Origin: an uncultured Succinivibrio sp.
GTDB taxonomy: Bacteria; Pseudomonadota; Gammaproteobacteria; Enterobacterales; Succinivibrionaceae
Direction of reading: 5' to 3'
Length of the DNA stretch: 26,648 bases
Assembly: GCA_900767695.1 (NCBI GenBank)
Contig: CAAGAC010000055.1
Coordinates: 1-26,648 of the forward strand
A model generated the notes under the pieces. The model was given only the letters and a program-made list of their open reading frames with translations. It had not been told where the DNA came from and ran no database searches. Positions within the stretch are counted from its first letter, which is position 1; the number at the start of each line of letters is the position of its first letter. Both the position numbers and the translations under genes were made by a program. Shown here piece after piece: positions 17,696 through 26,648 of the stretch.

Positions 17696-20600
17696 ATGGC
17701 ATCAAAAGGCCTATACAGCAGCGAATACGAGCACGACGCCTGCGGCGTCGGCTTCATCGCGCACATCAAGGGCGAGAGGAGCCACAGCCTCGTGGTCCAG
17801 GCCCTCGAAGTACTCAAGAACCTCACCCACCGCGGCGCGGTGGGCGCCGATCCGCTCCAGGGCGACGGCGCGGGCATCCTCATCCAGATCCCGGACAAGC
17901 TCCTGCGCGACGACATGGCCGCGCAGGGCGTCGTCCTCCCGCCCTCGGGCGAGTACGGCGTCGGCATGGTCTTCCTGCCCCGCGAGGAGGCCTCCAGGCA
18001 CGCCTGCCAGGAGGAGATCGAGCGCGCGGTCTCGGCCGAGGGCCAGATAATCCTCGGCTGGCGCGACGTGCCAATCGACGAGGGGATCGAGATGTCCCCG
18101 GTCGTCCGCGAGAAGGAGCCGGTCATCCGCCAGATCTTCATCGGGCACAGCCCCGACGTCCTGGTCACAGACGCCCTCGAGCGCAAGCTCTACATCATCA
18201 GGAAGCGCAGCTCCATCGCCATCGCCAACCTGCACCTCAAGCACTGCAAGGAGTTCTACATTCCCTCCCTGTCGGCGCGCACCATCGTCTACAAGGGCCA
18301 GCTGCTTGCCCGCCAGATCGGCGAGTACTACAAGGATCTGCAGGACGCGCGCTGCGTGTCGGCCATCGCCCTCATCCACCAGCGCTTCTCGACCAACACC
18401 TTCCCGCAGTGGTCGCTGGCGCACCCGTTCCGCATGATCGCCCACAACGGCGAGATCAACACCCTGCGCGGCAACTTCAACTGGATCCGCGCCCGCGAGA
18501 AGCACATCAGCTCCCCGGTGTTCGGCAGCGATCTGGAGAAGCTCTGGCCGCTCATCTTCCAGGGGCAGTCGGACTCGGCGTCGTTTGACAACGTGTTCGA
18601 GCTCCTTACCATGTCGGGCTACTCCCTGGCCCAGGCGGCGATGATGATGATCCCGTCGGCGTGGGAGAAGGACCGCCTGATGGATCCGAAGCTGCGCGCG
18701 TTCTACGAGTACTACGCGGCGATGATGGAGCCGTGGGACGGCCCCGCCGCCGTGGCCTTCACCGACGGCCGCCAGGTCGGCGCCACGCTCGACCGCAACG
18801 GGCTGCGCCCGGCGCGCTACCTCATCACCCGCGACAACCTCGTGATCATGGCCTCCGAGGCCGGCGTGCTCAACGTCGACGAGAAGCGCGTCCTCAAGCA
18901 CTGGAGGCTCGAGCCCGGCCGCATGCTCCTCATCGACACCGAGCAGGGCCGCATCATCAACGACTCGGAGATCAAGAACAGCCTCGCCACCGCAAGGCCC
19001 TACCCCGAGTGGATCGACAAGGTCCGCATCCGCCTCTCGGACATCTCCGAGACCCCGGAGCGCCAGCCGCTCAACCTTCCGCTCAAGACCCTGATGGGCG
19101 TCTTCGGGTACACCCGCGAGGACGTCGAGCGCCTGATGAGGCCCAAGGCCGAGAATGGCAAGGAGCCGGTGCTCTCGATGGGCAACGACGCCCCGCTTGC
19201 CGTGCTCTCGAAGAAGCCCAGGCTCCTCTACGACTACTTCAGGCAGCTCTTCGCGCAGGTCACGAACCCGCCTATCGACCCGATCCGCGAGGAGATGGTC
19301 ACCTCGCTCGTCTCGTTCATCGGCCCGCGCCCGGACCTGTTGAACATCATGGACAACAACCCGCCGGTGCGCCTCGAGGTCTCCCAGCCGATCCTCTCTG
19401 ACGAGGACATGGAGAAGATCCGCAACATCGACGCCTTCACCGGGTCGAAGTTCCGCTCCCAGGAGCTTGACATCACCTACCCGCTCTCGTGGGGCAAGGA
19501 CGGCATCGAGGCCCGCCTCGCGTCGATCATGGCCGCCGCGGTCGACGCGGTGAAGTCCGGGAAGAACATCCTCATCATCACCGACCGCAAGGTCAGCGAC
19601 AAGCGCCTGGCGATCCCGGCGCTCCTGGCCACCTCCGCCGTGCACCAGTGCCTGGTCGAGCACGGGCTGCGCACCAGCACCGGCCTCGTGGTCGAGACCG
19701 GCTCGGCGCGCACCGTCCACCAGTTCGCCCTCCTGGGCGGCTACGGCGCCGAGGCCATCAACCCGTACGCAGCCTTCGCCGTCGTCAAGTCGCTCGCCAC
19801 GACCCCGATGGAGGAGAAGGAGTTCATCAAGAACTACGTCCACGCGATCGACGCCGGCCTCTACAAGACCATGTCGAAGATGGGCATCTCCACCTACATG
19901 TCCTACACCGGCGCCCAGATCTTCGAGGCGATCGGCCTTTCGCAGGAGTTCGTGGACCAGTACTTCAAGAACACCTCGACCCAGGTCGGCGGCGTCGGAT
20001 TGTTCGACATAGCCGAGGAGGCCGTGAAGATCCACAAGGAGGCCTTCGAGCGCCTCTCCCAGAGCGATCACAGCCTCCAGTCCGGCGGCGATCTCAACTG
20101 GCGCTACGGCGCCGAGGAGCACATGTGGACTCCGGAGGCCGTGGTCGACCTCCAGCGCGCCGTCCGCATGAACGACTACGAGATCTACAAAAAGTACGCG
20201 AGGATCATCAACGACCAGTCCAAGCGCCTGATGACGCTGCGCGGCATGTTCAGGTTCAAGAACGCCCGCGCCATCCCGCTTGACGAGGTCGAGAGCGAGG
20301 AGAGCCTCATCAGGCGCTTCGCCACCTCGGCCATGTCGATGGGCGCCATCTCCACCGAGGCGCACACCGCGCTCGCGGTCGCGATGAACCGCATGGGCGC
20401 GATGTCAAACTCCGGCGAGGGCGGCGAGGATCCGCAGCGCGACGGCGTGATCGAGAAGGACACCACCTTGAAGGCGGTGCTCGGCGACGCCGTGGTCAAG
20501 GACATCCCCCTCAAGAAGGGCGACTCCCTGCGCTCCAGGGTCCGCCAGGTCGCGTCGGGCCGCTTCGGCGTCACCGCCGACTACCTGGCGCACTCGGACA

Positions 20601-22282
20601 TGATCCAGATCAAGATGGCCCAGGGCGCCAAGCCCGGCGAGGGCGGACAGCTCCCGGGCCACAAGGTCTCGGCCTACATCGGCAAGCTGCGCCACAGCCT
20701 GCCCGGCATCGGGCTCATCTCGCCCCCGCCGCACCACGACATCTACTCGATCGAGGATCTTGCCCAGCTGATCTTCGATCTCAAGCTTGCAAACCCCAAG
20801 GCCGACATCTCGGTCAAGCTCGTCTCCGAGGTGGGCATCGGCACGGTTGCCGCCGGCGTTGCCAAGTGCAAGGCCGACCACATCGTGATCTCCGGCCATG
20901 ACGGCGGCACCGGCGCGGCTCCGGCCTCGTCGATGAAGTACGCGGGCTCTGCCTGGGAGACCGGCCTTGCCGACGTCCAGCAGACCCTCGTCATGAACCG
21001 CCTGCGCTCGCGCGTGCGCCTCCAGGTCGACGGCCAGATCAAGACCGGCCGCGACGTGGTCATCGGCGGCCTGCTCGGCGCCGACGAGTTCGGCTTCGGC
21101 ACCGCCCCGCTGGTGTGCCTTGGCTGCGTGATGATGAGGAAGTGCCAGAAGAACACCTGCCCTGCCGGCATCGCGACCCAGGATCCCGAGCTTCGCGCCC
21201 AGTTCGTGGGCAGGCCCGAGGAGGTGATGAACTACTTCCACTTCGTCGCCCGCGAGACCCGCGAGATCATGGCGTCCCTCGGCTTTGCCAGGTTCGACGA
21301 TCTCATCGGCCGCAGCGATCTGCTCGAGAAGGCCGACGAGCCCCAGTTCGAGAAGGCCAACAAGCTCTCGTTCACCAGGATCTTCTTCCGCGACCCGGCC
21401 TACAAGGACGAGCCGATGCACCAGGAGATCAAGCAGGATCACGAGCTTGAGAAGTCCCTGGACAACTCCTTCATGGAGCGCGTCAAGGGCGCCGTGAAGA
21501 AGGGTTCTCCGGTGGTCATCGACAGCCCGGTTAAGAACACCAACCGCACCGTCGGAACCCTGGTCTCAGGCTGGGTCGCCGCCAGCGCAGGCGCTCTGCC
21601 CGACGACTTCATCACCATCAACCTTGGCGGCACCGCGGGCCAGAGCCTCGGCGCCTTCCTCGAGAAGGGCGTGAGCATCCACCTCACCGGCGAGGCCAAC
21701 GACTACGTCGGCAAGGGGCTCTCCGGCGGCATCATCTCGGTGAGGCCGTACGAGGAGTTCTCAGGCGACAGGCGCGAGAACATCATCGCCGGCAACACCT
21801 GCCTCTACGGCGCGACCTCGGGCGAGGCCTACCTCTCCGGCGTGACCGGCGAGCGCTTTGCCGTGAGGAACTCCGGCGCCTCCGCAGTCTGCGAGGGCTG
21901 CGGCGACCACGGCTGCGAGTACATGACCGGCGGCACTGTGCTGGTCCTGGGCAGGACCGGCCGCAACTTCGGCGCCGGCATGTCAGGCGGCGTGGCCTAC
22001 GTCTACGACGAGGACGGGACCTTCAGATCCCGCATGGCCGCAGGCGAGTTCATGATCTCCAACGTGGTGCTCGAGAAGGACGCCGATCCGCGCGTGCCCC
22101 TGCACAACGGCCAGAGCGACGAGGCCCTCATAAGGAAGCTCCTGAAGAAGCACGAGGCGCTGACCGGCAGCCCGATCGCCGCCCTCATCCTCAAGAACTT
22201 CCGCAAGGAGCTCTCGAAGTTCGTCAAGGTCTTCCCGGCCGAATACTACGGCGTCCTCAAGAAAATGCAGGAGAGCAAGTAA
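17696..22282 (+). CDS. gltB: Glutamate synthase (NADPH) large subunit, GOGAT alpha
   Basis: This 1528-aa subunit transfers the glutamine amide to 2-oxoglutarate, giving two glutamates. With ATG 17696 the N-terminal nucleophile is Cys16 (HDACGVGF), implying a 15-residue propeptide removed to expose it. Domains in order are a class II glutaminase (16 to ~430), a central domain (~480-790), an FMN/2-oxoglutarate synthase barrel (~850-1220) with the [3Fe-4S] cysteines 1144, 1150 and 1155 (C-x5-C-x4-C), and a GXGXG beta-helix (~1280-1480, GGTAGQSLGAF). The start has only a moderate AGGTAAG site, 11 bases upstream. An in-frame GTG at 17624 is rejected because its extension lies in the terminator and hairpin region. 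gltD follows after 1 bp. Confidence 0.95.
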   Translation: MASKGLYSSEYEHDACGVGFIAHIKGERSHSLVVQALEVLKNLTHRGAVGADPLQGDGAGILIQIPDKLLRDDMAAQGVVLPPSGEYGVGMVFLPREEASRHACQEEIERAVSAEGQIILGWRDVPIDEGIEMSPVVREKEPVIRQIFIGHSPDVLVTDALERKLYIIRKRSSIAIANLHLKHCKEFYIPSLSARTIVYKGQLLARQIGEYYKDLQDARCVSAIALIHQRFSTNTFPQWSLAHPFRMIAHNGEINTLRGNFNWIRAREKHISSPVFGSDLEKLWPLIFQGQSDSASFDNVFELLTMSGYSLAQAAMMMIPSAWEKDRLMDPKLRAFYEYYAAMMEPWDGPAAVAFTDGRQVGATLDRNGLRPARYLITRDNLVIMASEAGVLNVDEKRVLKHWRLEPGRMLLIDTEQGRIINDSEIKNSLATARPYPEWIDKVRIRLSDISETPERQPLNLPLKTLMGVFGYTREDVERLMRPKAENGKEPVLSMGNDAPLAVLSKKPRLLYDYFRQLFAQVTNPPIDPIREEMVTSLVSFIGPRPDLLNIMDNNPPVRLEVSQPILSDEDMEKIRNIDAFTGSKFRSQELDITYPLSWGKDGIEARLASIMAAAVDAVKSGKNILIITDRKVSDKRLAIPALLATSAVHQCLVEHGLRTSTGLVVETGSARTVHQFALLGGYGAEAINPYAAFAVVKSLATTPMEEKEFIKNYVHAIDAGLYKTMSKMGISTYMSYTGAQIFEAIGLSQEFVDQYFKNTSTQVGGVGLFDIAEEAVKIHKEAFERLSQSDHSLQSGGDLNWRYGAEEHMWTPEAVVDLQRAVRMNDYEIYKKYARIINDQSKRLMTLRGMFRFKNARAIPLDEVESEESLIRRFATSAMSMGAISTEAHTALAVAMNRMGAMSNSGEGGEDPQRDGVIEKDTTLKAVLGDAVVKDIPLKKGDSLRSRVRQVASGRFGVTADYLAHSDMIQIKMAQGAKPGEGGQLPGHKVSAYIGKLRHSLPGIGLISPPPHHDIYSIEDLAQLIFDLKLANPKADISVKLVSEVGIGTVAAGVAKCKADHIVISGHDGGTGAAPASSMKYAGSAWETGLADVQQTLVMNRLRSRVRLQVDGQIKTGRDVVIGGLLGADEFGFGTAPLVCLGCVMMRKCQKNTCPAGIATQDPELRAQFVGRPEEVMNYFHFVARETREIMASLGFARFDDLIGRSDLLEKADEPQFEKANKLSFTRIFFRDPAYKDEPMHQEIKQDHELEKSLDNSFMERVKGAVKKGSPVVIDSPVKNTNRTVGTLVSGWVAASAGALPDDFITINLGGTAGQSLGAFLEKGVSIHLTGEANDYVGKGLSGGIISVRPYEEFSGDRRENIIAGNTCLYGATSGEAYLSGVTGERFAVRNSGASAVCEGCGDHGCEYMTGGTVLVLGRTGRNFGAGMSGGVAYVYDEDGTFRSRMAAGEFMISNVVLEKDADPRVPLHNGQSDEALIRKLLKKHEALTGSPIAALILKNFRKELSKFVKVFPAEYYGVLKKMQESK

Positions 22283-22283
22283 G

Positions 22284-23747
22284 ATGGGATTTGAAAGAGG
22301 CTTCCTCGAATACGAGCGCATCGAACCTGAAACCACCCCGGTCAAGGAGCGCGTGAAGAACTTCAAGGAGTACTTCAGGACGCTCACCGACGAGCAGGTC
22401 AAGATCCAGGCCGGCAGGTGCATGGACTGCGGCACCCCGTACTGCATGTTCGAGTGCCCGCTGCACAACACCATCCCCGACGTCAACGACTTCGCCTGCA
22501 AGGGCCAGTTCCAGAAGGCGCTCAACGTGCTCTCGAGCACCAACCCCTTCCCCGACTTCACCGGCAGGCTCTGCCCGGCGCTGTGCGAGGAGGGCTGCAC
22601 GCTCGGGCTGCACCGCCAGAGCGTCGGCATCAAGAGCATCGAGCGCAAGATCTGCGAGTACGCCTTCGACCACGGCATGGTCCACGCCGAGCTCACGCTC
22701 AACCGCACCTTCAAGAAGGTCGCCATCGTGGGCTCCGGCCCCGCGGCGCTTGCCTGCGCCCAGGGCCTTGCCCGCCGCGGCTACAACGTGACCGTGTACG
22801 AGAAGAACGACAAGGCCGGCGGGCTGCTGCGCTACGGCATCCCCGACTTCAAGCTGCCCAAGGAGATCCTCGATCGCCGCCTGAGCGTGCTCGAGGGCGA
22901 GGGCATCGTCTTCAAGACCGGCGTGCGCGTTGGCAAGGCCGATCCCGGCGAGAAGGGCGTGTTCTGCAACAGCGCCTCCGAGATCTCGGGTTCCGAGCTG
23001 CTCTCGAGCTTTGACGCGGTGGTGCTCTGCCCCGGATCCGAGGTACCGCGCGATCTCAAGATCGCAGGGCGCGATCTCAAGGGCGTGCACTTCGCGCTGG
23101 AGTTCCTCATCGCGCAGAACCTGGAGATCCAGGGCCGCGGCGAGAACCCCATCGACGTCGCCGGCAAGAAGGTCGTCGTCATCGGCGGCGGCGAGACCGC
23201 CTCCGACTGCATCGGCACCGCGATCCGCAAGGGCGCGTCCTCGGTCACCCAGCTCGACTACCATGACGAGCTGCCCGAGAGCGTCGATCCGATGACCTCC
23301 TGGCCTGACTGGAAGCGCATCAAGCGCACCTCCCCTTCCCAGGAGGAGGGCTGCACGAGGCTGTTCTCCACGAACACCACCTCGTTCACCGGCAAGGACG
23401 GCAAACTGGCCGGCATCACCACCCAGAAGGTCAAGTGGGCCCCTGGCCACCGCTTCGACGGGATCCCGGGCACCGAGGGCGCACTCGATGCCGACGTGGC
23501 GCTCATCGCCATGGGCTACTCGCACCCCTCCCAGGCGCTTGCCCGCGAGTTCTCGCTGGGCACCGACGCGCGCGGCAACATCAAGGCCGTGTACGAGGGC
23601 GAGGACGCGTTCCGCACCAGCAACCCTAAGGTCTTCGCGGCAGGCGACGGCCGCCGCGGGCAGTCGCTGGTGGTCTGGGCCATCGCCGAGGGCGTAAGGT
23701 GCGCCGAGGCGGTTGACCGCGCCATGAGGACCGTCAGGCACGACTGA
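22284..23747 (+). CDS. gltD: Glutamate synthase (NADPH) small subunit, GOGAT beta
   Basis: A 487-aa FAD-containing subunit that takes electrons from NADPH and passes them through Fe-S clusters to GltB. N-terminal cysteines at 46, 49, 54 and 58 (CMDCGTPYC...C) and at 97, 101 and 105 are in the positions expected for the [4Fe-4S] clusters. The FAD-binding glycine motif is VGSGPAA at 149-155. The second dinucleotide (NADPH) motif IGGGETA is at 300-306. A C-terminal FAD-contact motif is VFAAGDGRRGQSLVVWAI. ATG 22284 starts 1 bp after the gltB TAA, with GGAG in the gltB 3' end, so the pair is translationally coupled. The gene ends before a strong shared terminator. Confidence 0.96.
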   Translation: MGFERGFLEYERIEPETTPVKERVKNFKEYFRTLTDEQVKIQAGRCMDCGTPYCMFECPLHNTIPDVNDFACKGQFQKALNVLSSTNPFPDFTGRLCPALCEEGCTLGLHRQSVGIKSIERKICEYAFDHGMVHAELTLNRTFKKVAIVGSGPAALACAQGLARRGYNVTVYEKNDKAGGLLRYGIPDFKLPKEILDRRLSVLEGEGIVFKTGVRVGKADPGEKGVFCNSASEISGSELLSSFDAVVLCPGSEVPRDLKIAGRDLKGVHFALEFLIAQNLEIQGRGENPIDVAGKKVVVIGGGETASDCIGTAIRKGASSVTQLDYHDELPESVDPMTSWPDWKRIKRTSPSQEEGCTRLFSTNTTSFTGKDGKLAGITTQKVKWAPGHRFDGIPGTEGALDADVALIAMGYSHPSQALAREFSLGTDARGNIKAVYEGEDAFRTSNPKVFAAGDGRRGQSLVVWAIAEGVRCAEAVDRAMRTVRHD

Positions 23748-23772
23748 GCCCAAGGCTGAAGCCATAGGATCA

Positions 23773-23804
23773 AAAGGCCCTCCCGGGAGACCGGGAGGGC
23801 CTTT
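23773..23804. terminator. Bidirectional terminator between gltD and the flavin reductase-like gene
   Basis: A perfect 14-bp stem AAAGGCCCTCCCGG / CCGGGAGGGCCTTT has a GAGA loop (23787-23790) and is followed by TTTGTTAT on the plus strand. It lies between two converging genes ending at 23747 (+) and 23844 (-). Confidence 0.9.
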
Positions 23805-23843
23805 GTTATCCCAGGGGCATCGGCTCCGGGGAGGGCCGCTGGC

Positions 23844-24359
23844 TCAATCCTTGGCCGGGCCCTCGAGGATCTTCTCGACCCTGCCTATGAACATGCAGTG
23901 GGCCTTGTCGCCCGGGGCGTAGAACTGATCGGCAAGCTCCGCGGGGATGCGCTCGCGGTCGAGCTGCTGGGAGTAGATCTTCGCGCACTCGAAGGTGAGC
24001 TCGGCCTCCTTGAACGTGTGGAATTCTCCGTCCTGCATGGGAGTGAGGTGCGATCCCCTGAGCTTGTCGCCGTCGCGCCCCGAGCGCCTGCCCATGAGCG
24101 AGAGATCATGGCGGTGATCCTCGCCGTAGAAGGACACGGTGAAGCGGTCGGCCTTCTCGAGGATCCCGAAGGTGAAGCGCTTGGGGTTGATGAATACCGT
24201 GACGATTGGCAGGCCGACCGTCGCCTTGCCCCAGATGGTGCCCATGGTGCCCCAGCTGACGGTCATCGTGTTGATCCTCACCCGGTCGCCTGCGGTGACC
24301 AGCGCCCAGCGCTTGTCGAAGATGTTGAAGATGTCGGTCTTGAAATTAGAAACTTCCAT
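23844..24359 (-). CDS. Flavin reductase-like protein (FMN-binding split barrel)
   Basis: A 171-aa protein from ATG 24359, which has a near-perfect GGAGG site five bases upstream; the longer frame beginning upstream is not supported. Its sequence has features of the flavin reductase / FMN-binding split-barrel superfamily: RWALVTAGD near the N-terminus, NTMTVSWGTMG, VFINPKRFTFGILEKADRF, and FTVSFYGEDHRHDLSLMG. These resemble small NAD(P)H:flavin reductases of anaerobes that act as stand-alone flavin or electron-transfer proteins. No membrane segment or signal peptide is seen. The gene is transcribed against gltBD and away from gdhA, so it interrupts the nitrogen cluster and is probably functionally separate. 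The physiological substrate cannot be told from sequence. Confidence 0.8.
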   Translation of the reverse strand: MEVSNFKTDIFNIFDKRWALVTAGDRVRINTMTVSWGTMGTIWGKATVGLPIVTVFINPKRFTFGILEKADRFTVSFYGEDHRHDLSLMGRRSGRDGDKLRGSHLTPMQDGEFHTFKEAELTFECAKIYSQQLDRERIPAELADQFYAPGDKAHCMFIGRVEKILEGPAKD

Positions 24360-24425
24360 TTGTCCTCCAGAAGAGTGGCTTGCTGCCAGCTCCTTGATGC
24401 ATGGCGGCCAGGGCCGCATTGGATC

Positions 24426-24434
24426 ATCTTAGCA
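24426..24434 (-). promoter_or_regulatory. Possible extended -10 for the flavin reductase-like gene
   Basis: Read on the minus strand, TGCTAAGAT gives TG-N-TAAGAT (4 of 6 to the -10 consensus). It is about 67 bp upstream of ATG 24359. No clear -35 is present. Confidence 0.3.
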
Positions 24435-24499
24435 AGCCTGGCAAGCCCCCCGTGTTCTGGAAGCTCCTGGCGCCTTGTGTGATCCCGTTAACACACTTG

Positions 24500-24564
24500 A
24501 AAAGACAGCCGTGCGTTTCTGCGCCCGAAAAACGCCCATGCCCGCTTTGGCGCGGCTGTTTTTT
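24500..24564. other. Large stem-loop with terminal T-run, possible terminator or small-RNA 3' end
   Basis: AAAAGACAGCCG (24500-24511) pairs with CGGCTGTTTTTT (24553-24564), 12 bp with one G-T. The ~41-nt loop itself contains GCGTTT/AAACGC (24513-24518 and 24530-24535). On the plus strand the stem ends in a six-T run, like an intrinsic terminator. The mirror sequence on the minus strand is also followed by CTTTTC. No gene upstream on the plus strand would need it, and I find no good promoter for a small RNA. It could insulate the gdhA promoter. Confidence 0.45.
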
Positions 24565-24589
24565 CACATAACATGTTGTTATATATACT
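24561..24589 (+). promoter_or_regulatory. Probable sigma70 promoter of gdhA
   Basis: TTTTCA (-35, 4 of 6, 24561-24566) and TATACT (-10, 5 of 6, 24584-24589) are separated by exactly 17 bp in AT-rich DNA. The predicted start is near 24596, giving a leader of about 250 nt before gdhA. Confidence 0.55.
24568..24582. promoter_or_regulatory. Palindromic operator candidate inside the gdhA promoter spacer
   Basis: ATAACA-TGT-TGTTAT is a perfect 6-3-6 inverted repeat that fills the spacer between the -35 and -10 elements. A dimeric repressor bound here would block RNA polymerase. The regulator is unknown. Confidence 0.5.
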
Positions 24590-24603
24590 TTATAGCTTCT
24601 ATC

Positions 24604-24663
24604 ATTCTAGAATTGTGCCAATTTAGTGCAAAACGCTCATTTTTCTTGCACGCCATCATGGCG
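24604..24663. promoter_or_regulatory. Cluster of three dyads in the gdhA leader
   Basis: Three inverted repeats occur in 60 bases: ATTCTAGAAT (24604-24613), GTGCAA-N14-TTGCAC (24626-24631 and 24646-24651), and CGCCAT-C-ATGGCG (24651-24663). They may be protein-binding sites or RNA hairpins in the leader. No match to a named operator is claimed. Confidence 0.35.
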
Positions 24664-24732
24664 AAATGTAAATTTACCTTAGCAGTGCAAGCCGTATCAG
24701 CGTGGATCGCGGCACCTCAAAACTGTACTCTG

Positions 24733-24759
24733 ACAGCGCAAAATGCGCTGTTTTTGCGC
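24733..24759 (+). terminator. Intrinsic terminator in the gdhA leader with an alternative hairpin (possible attenuator)
   Basis: ACAGCGC (24733-24739) and GCGCTGT (24745-24751) form a 7-bp stem with an AAAAT loop, followed by TTTT (24752-24755), a typical small intrinsic terminator. The same bases can instead form GCGCAAAA (24736-24743) with TTTTGCGC (24752-24759), an 8-bp stem that sequesters the T-run and destroys the terminator. It lies about 140 nt after the predicted start and 86 bp before the gdhA ATG. Confidence 0.6.
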
Positions 24760-24845
24760 ACATTGCGGCGTCCCCACAAGCCCTGGCTGAAGGCGCACTG
24801 GCCCCCTAACCAACACACCAAGAGATCCGCGGAGGATTCATTCAT

Positions 24846-26198
<1,353 letters not shown>

Positions 26199-26219
26199 TA
26201 AGCTTCTAGTCAAATGTCC

Positions 26220-26247
26220 AAGGCCCCGGGGGCAAGCCCGGGGCCTT
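26220..26247 (+). terminator. First hairpin terminator after gdhA
   Basis: An 11-bp perfect stem AAGGCCCCGGG / CCCGGGGCCTT with a 6-nt loop (26231-26236), followed by CTGCC rather than a T-run. Confidence 0.65.
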
Positions 26248-26253
26248 CTGCCA

Positions 26254-26288
26254 TCCGGGGGAGGCGCTTTGCGCCGCCCCCGGATTTT
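26254..26288 (+). terminator. Second, stronger terminator between gdhA and kdsA
   Basis: A 14-position stem (26254-26267 with 26271-26284) has one A/G mismatch and a TTT loop, followed by TTTT at 26285-26288. The two hairpins in tandem isolate kdsA from gdhA transcription. Confidence 0.8.
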
Positions 26289-26334
26289 GCATATCATTTA
26301 CGCACACATCTTGGATAGGACATTGGAGCTGCCA

Positions 26335-26648
26335 ATGGAACCCGTTTTCATCGCAGGGCCCTGCGTCATCGAGTCGCAGGAGCTTCTGGACACCGTGGCC
26401 GCCGAGCTCTGCCGCATCCGCGAGAAGCTCGGATGCGACATCATCTTCAAGTCGTCGTTCGACAAGGCCAACCGCACCTCGCTCTCCTCCTTCAGGGGGC
26501 CAGGCATCGACGAGGGCATGAGGATGCTCGGCAAGGTCAAGGAGCGCTTCGGCCTCAGGATCCTCACCGACATCCACGAGGCCTGGCAGGCGCAAAGAGC
26601 CGCCGAGGTCGCGGACGTGCTTCAGATCCCAGCCTTCCTCTGCCGCCA
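26335..26648 (+). CDS. kdsA: 3-deoxy-8-phosphooctulonate (Kdo-8-P) synthase, 3' end beyond the window
   Basis: Only the first ~104 codons are present. The enzyme condenses PEP with arabinose-5-phosphate to make Kdo-8-P for lipopolysaccharide inner core. The N-terminus FIAGPCVIES, KSSFDKANR (PEP/phosphate contacts), SFRGPG and LTDIHE are diagnostic KdsA motifs, and the readable part ends in IPAFLCR. IAGPCVIES rather than the E. coli-like GGMNVLES suggests a non-enteric subtype. ATG 26335 has GGAG six bases upstream. The N-terminus is shorter than in E. coli, beginning directly at the first barrel strand. Context with tamAB confirms a Gram-negative envelope. Transcription probably starts in the short gap after the gdhA terminators, but no convincing promoter is visible there. 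Confidence 0.93.
   Translation, partial: MEPVFIAGPCVIESQELLDTVAAELCRIREKLGCDIIFKSSFDKANRTSLSSFRGPGIDEGMRMLGKVKERFGLRILTDIHEAWQAQRAAEVADVLQIPAFLCR

Larger units (their letters stand above)
24360..24845. other. 486-bp AT-rich intergenic regulatory region upstream of gdhA
   Basis: No credible gene is present. The open frame that runs through it on the plus strand has no start signal or homology. It contains a minus-strand promoter candidate, a large stem-loop, the gdhA promoter with an internal palindrome, further dyads, and a leader terminator, each listed separately. Its base composition contrasts sharply with the coding DNA around it. Confidence 0.7.

Noticed and set aside
17711..20365. 884-codon minus-strand open frame opposite gltB
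   Set aside because: Same antisense artefact of high third-position GC. The protein is low complexity (Val/Asp/His/Leu/Ala-rich) and has no recognisable motif.
24658..24760. Leader peptide for a translation-coupled attenuator starting at ATG 24658
   Set aside because: It has no Shine-Dalgarno sequence and no run of regulatory codons. The frame does not stop near the terminator but continues into gdhA.

Overview
The window is GC-rich, densely coded DNA from a Gram-negative bacterium. Evidence for an outer membrane is a tamA-tamB pair (Omp85 assembly factor plus AsmA-like partner) and the start of kdsA (Kdo synthesis for LPS). Gene content (a YcbZ-like inactive-ATPase Lon, carAB, NtrC/sigma54-like signals ahead of glnA, and GltBD alongside an NADP-type GdhA) fits a proteobacterium. 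The truncated CMD-cupin gene and the alpha/beta hydrolase resemble families I associate with gut anaerobes. The genus cannot be settled from sequence reading alone. No tRNA, rRNA, CRISPR array, insertion sequence or phage gene was seen.

Layout. Positions 1-3135 (+ strand) are a decaying accessory segment. It holds a carboxymuconolactone decarboxylase-cupin gene broken by an in-frame TGA, an apparently intact alpha/beta hydrolase overlapping its end, a terminator, a 15-bp tandem repeat array, and an AAA+ ATPase pseudogene carrying a TAG and a frameshift. A perfect bidirectional terminator separates this from a tight minus-strand operon, 11018 down to 3186: tamA - tamB - hpt - lon-like protease, with junctions of 1 bp, 10 bp and an 8-bp overlap. 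A divergent intergenic region then leads to carA-carB (+), glnA (+) and gltB-gltD (+). A short minus-strand flavin reductase-like gene follows, then gdhA (+) behind a long AT-rich regulatory leader, and finally kdsA, cut by the window end.

Function. From 11306 to 26198 the window is essentially a nitrogen-assimilation locus. GlnA makes glutamine, GltBD (GOGAT) converts it to glutamate, GdhA offers the alternative ammonium route, and CarAB spends glutamine on carbamoyl phosphate for arginine and pyrimidines. Upstream of glnA I find two NtrC-like sites, a GG-N10-GC sigma54-type element and a reasonable sigma70 promoter.

The most interesting non-coding structure lies before gdhA. A promoter has a perfect 6-3-6 palindrome inside its 17-bp spacer. 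It is followed by a roughly 250-nt leader with an intrinsic terminator that can refold into a mutually exclusive hairpin, suggesting transcription attenuation or a separate small RNA. No wholly new protein system was recognised. The best candidates for novelty are this gdhA leader, the predicted lipoprotein signal on TamA, and the 15-bp repeats.
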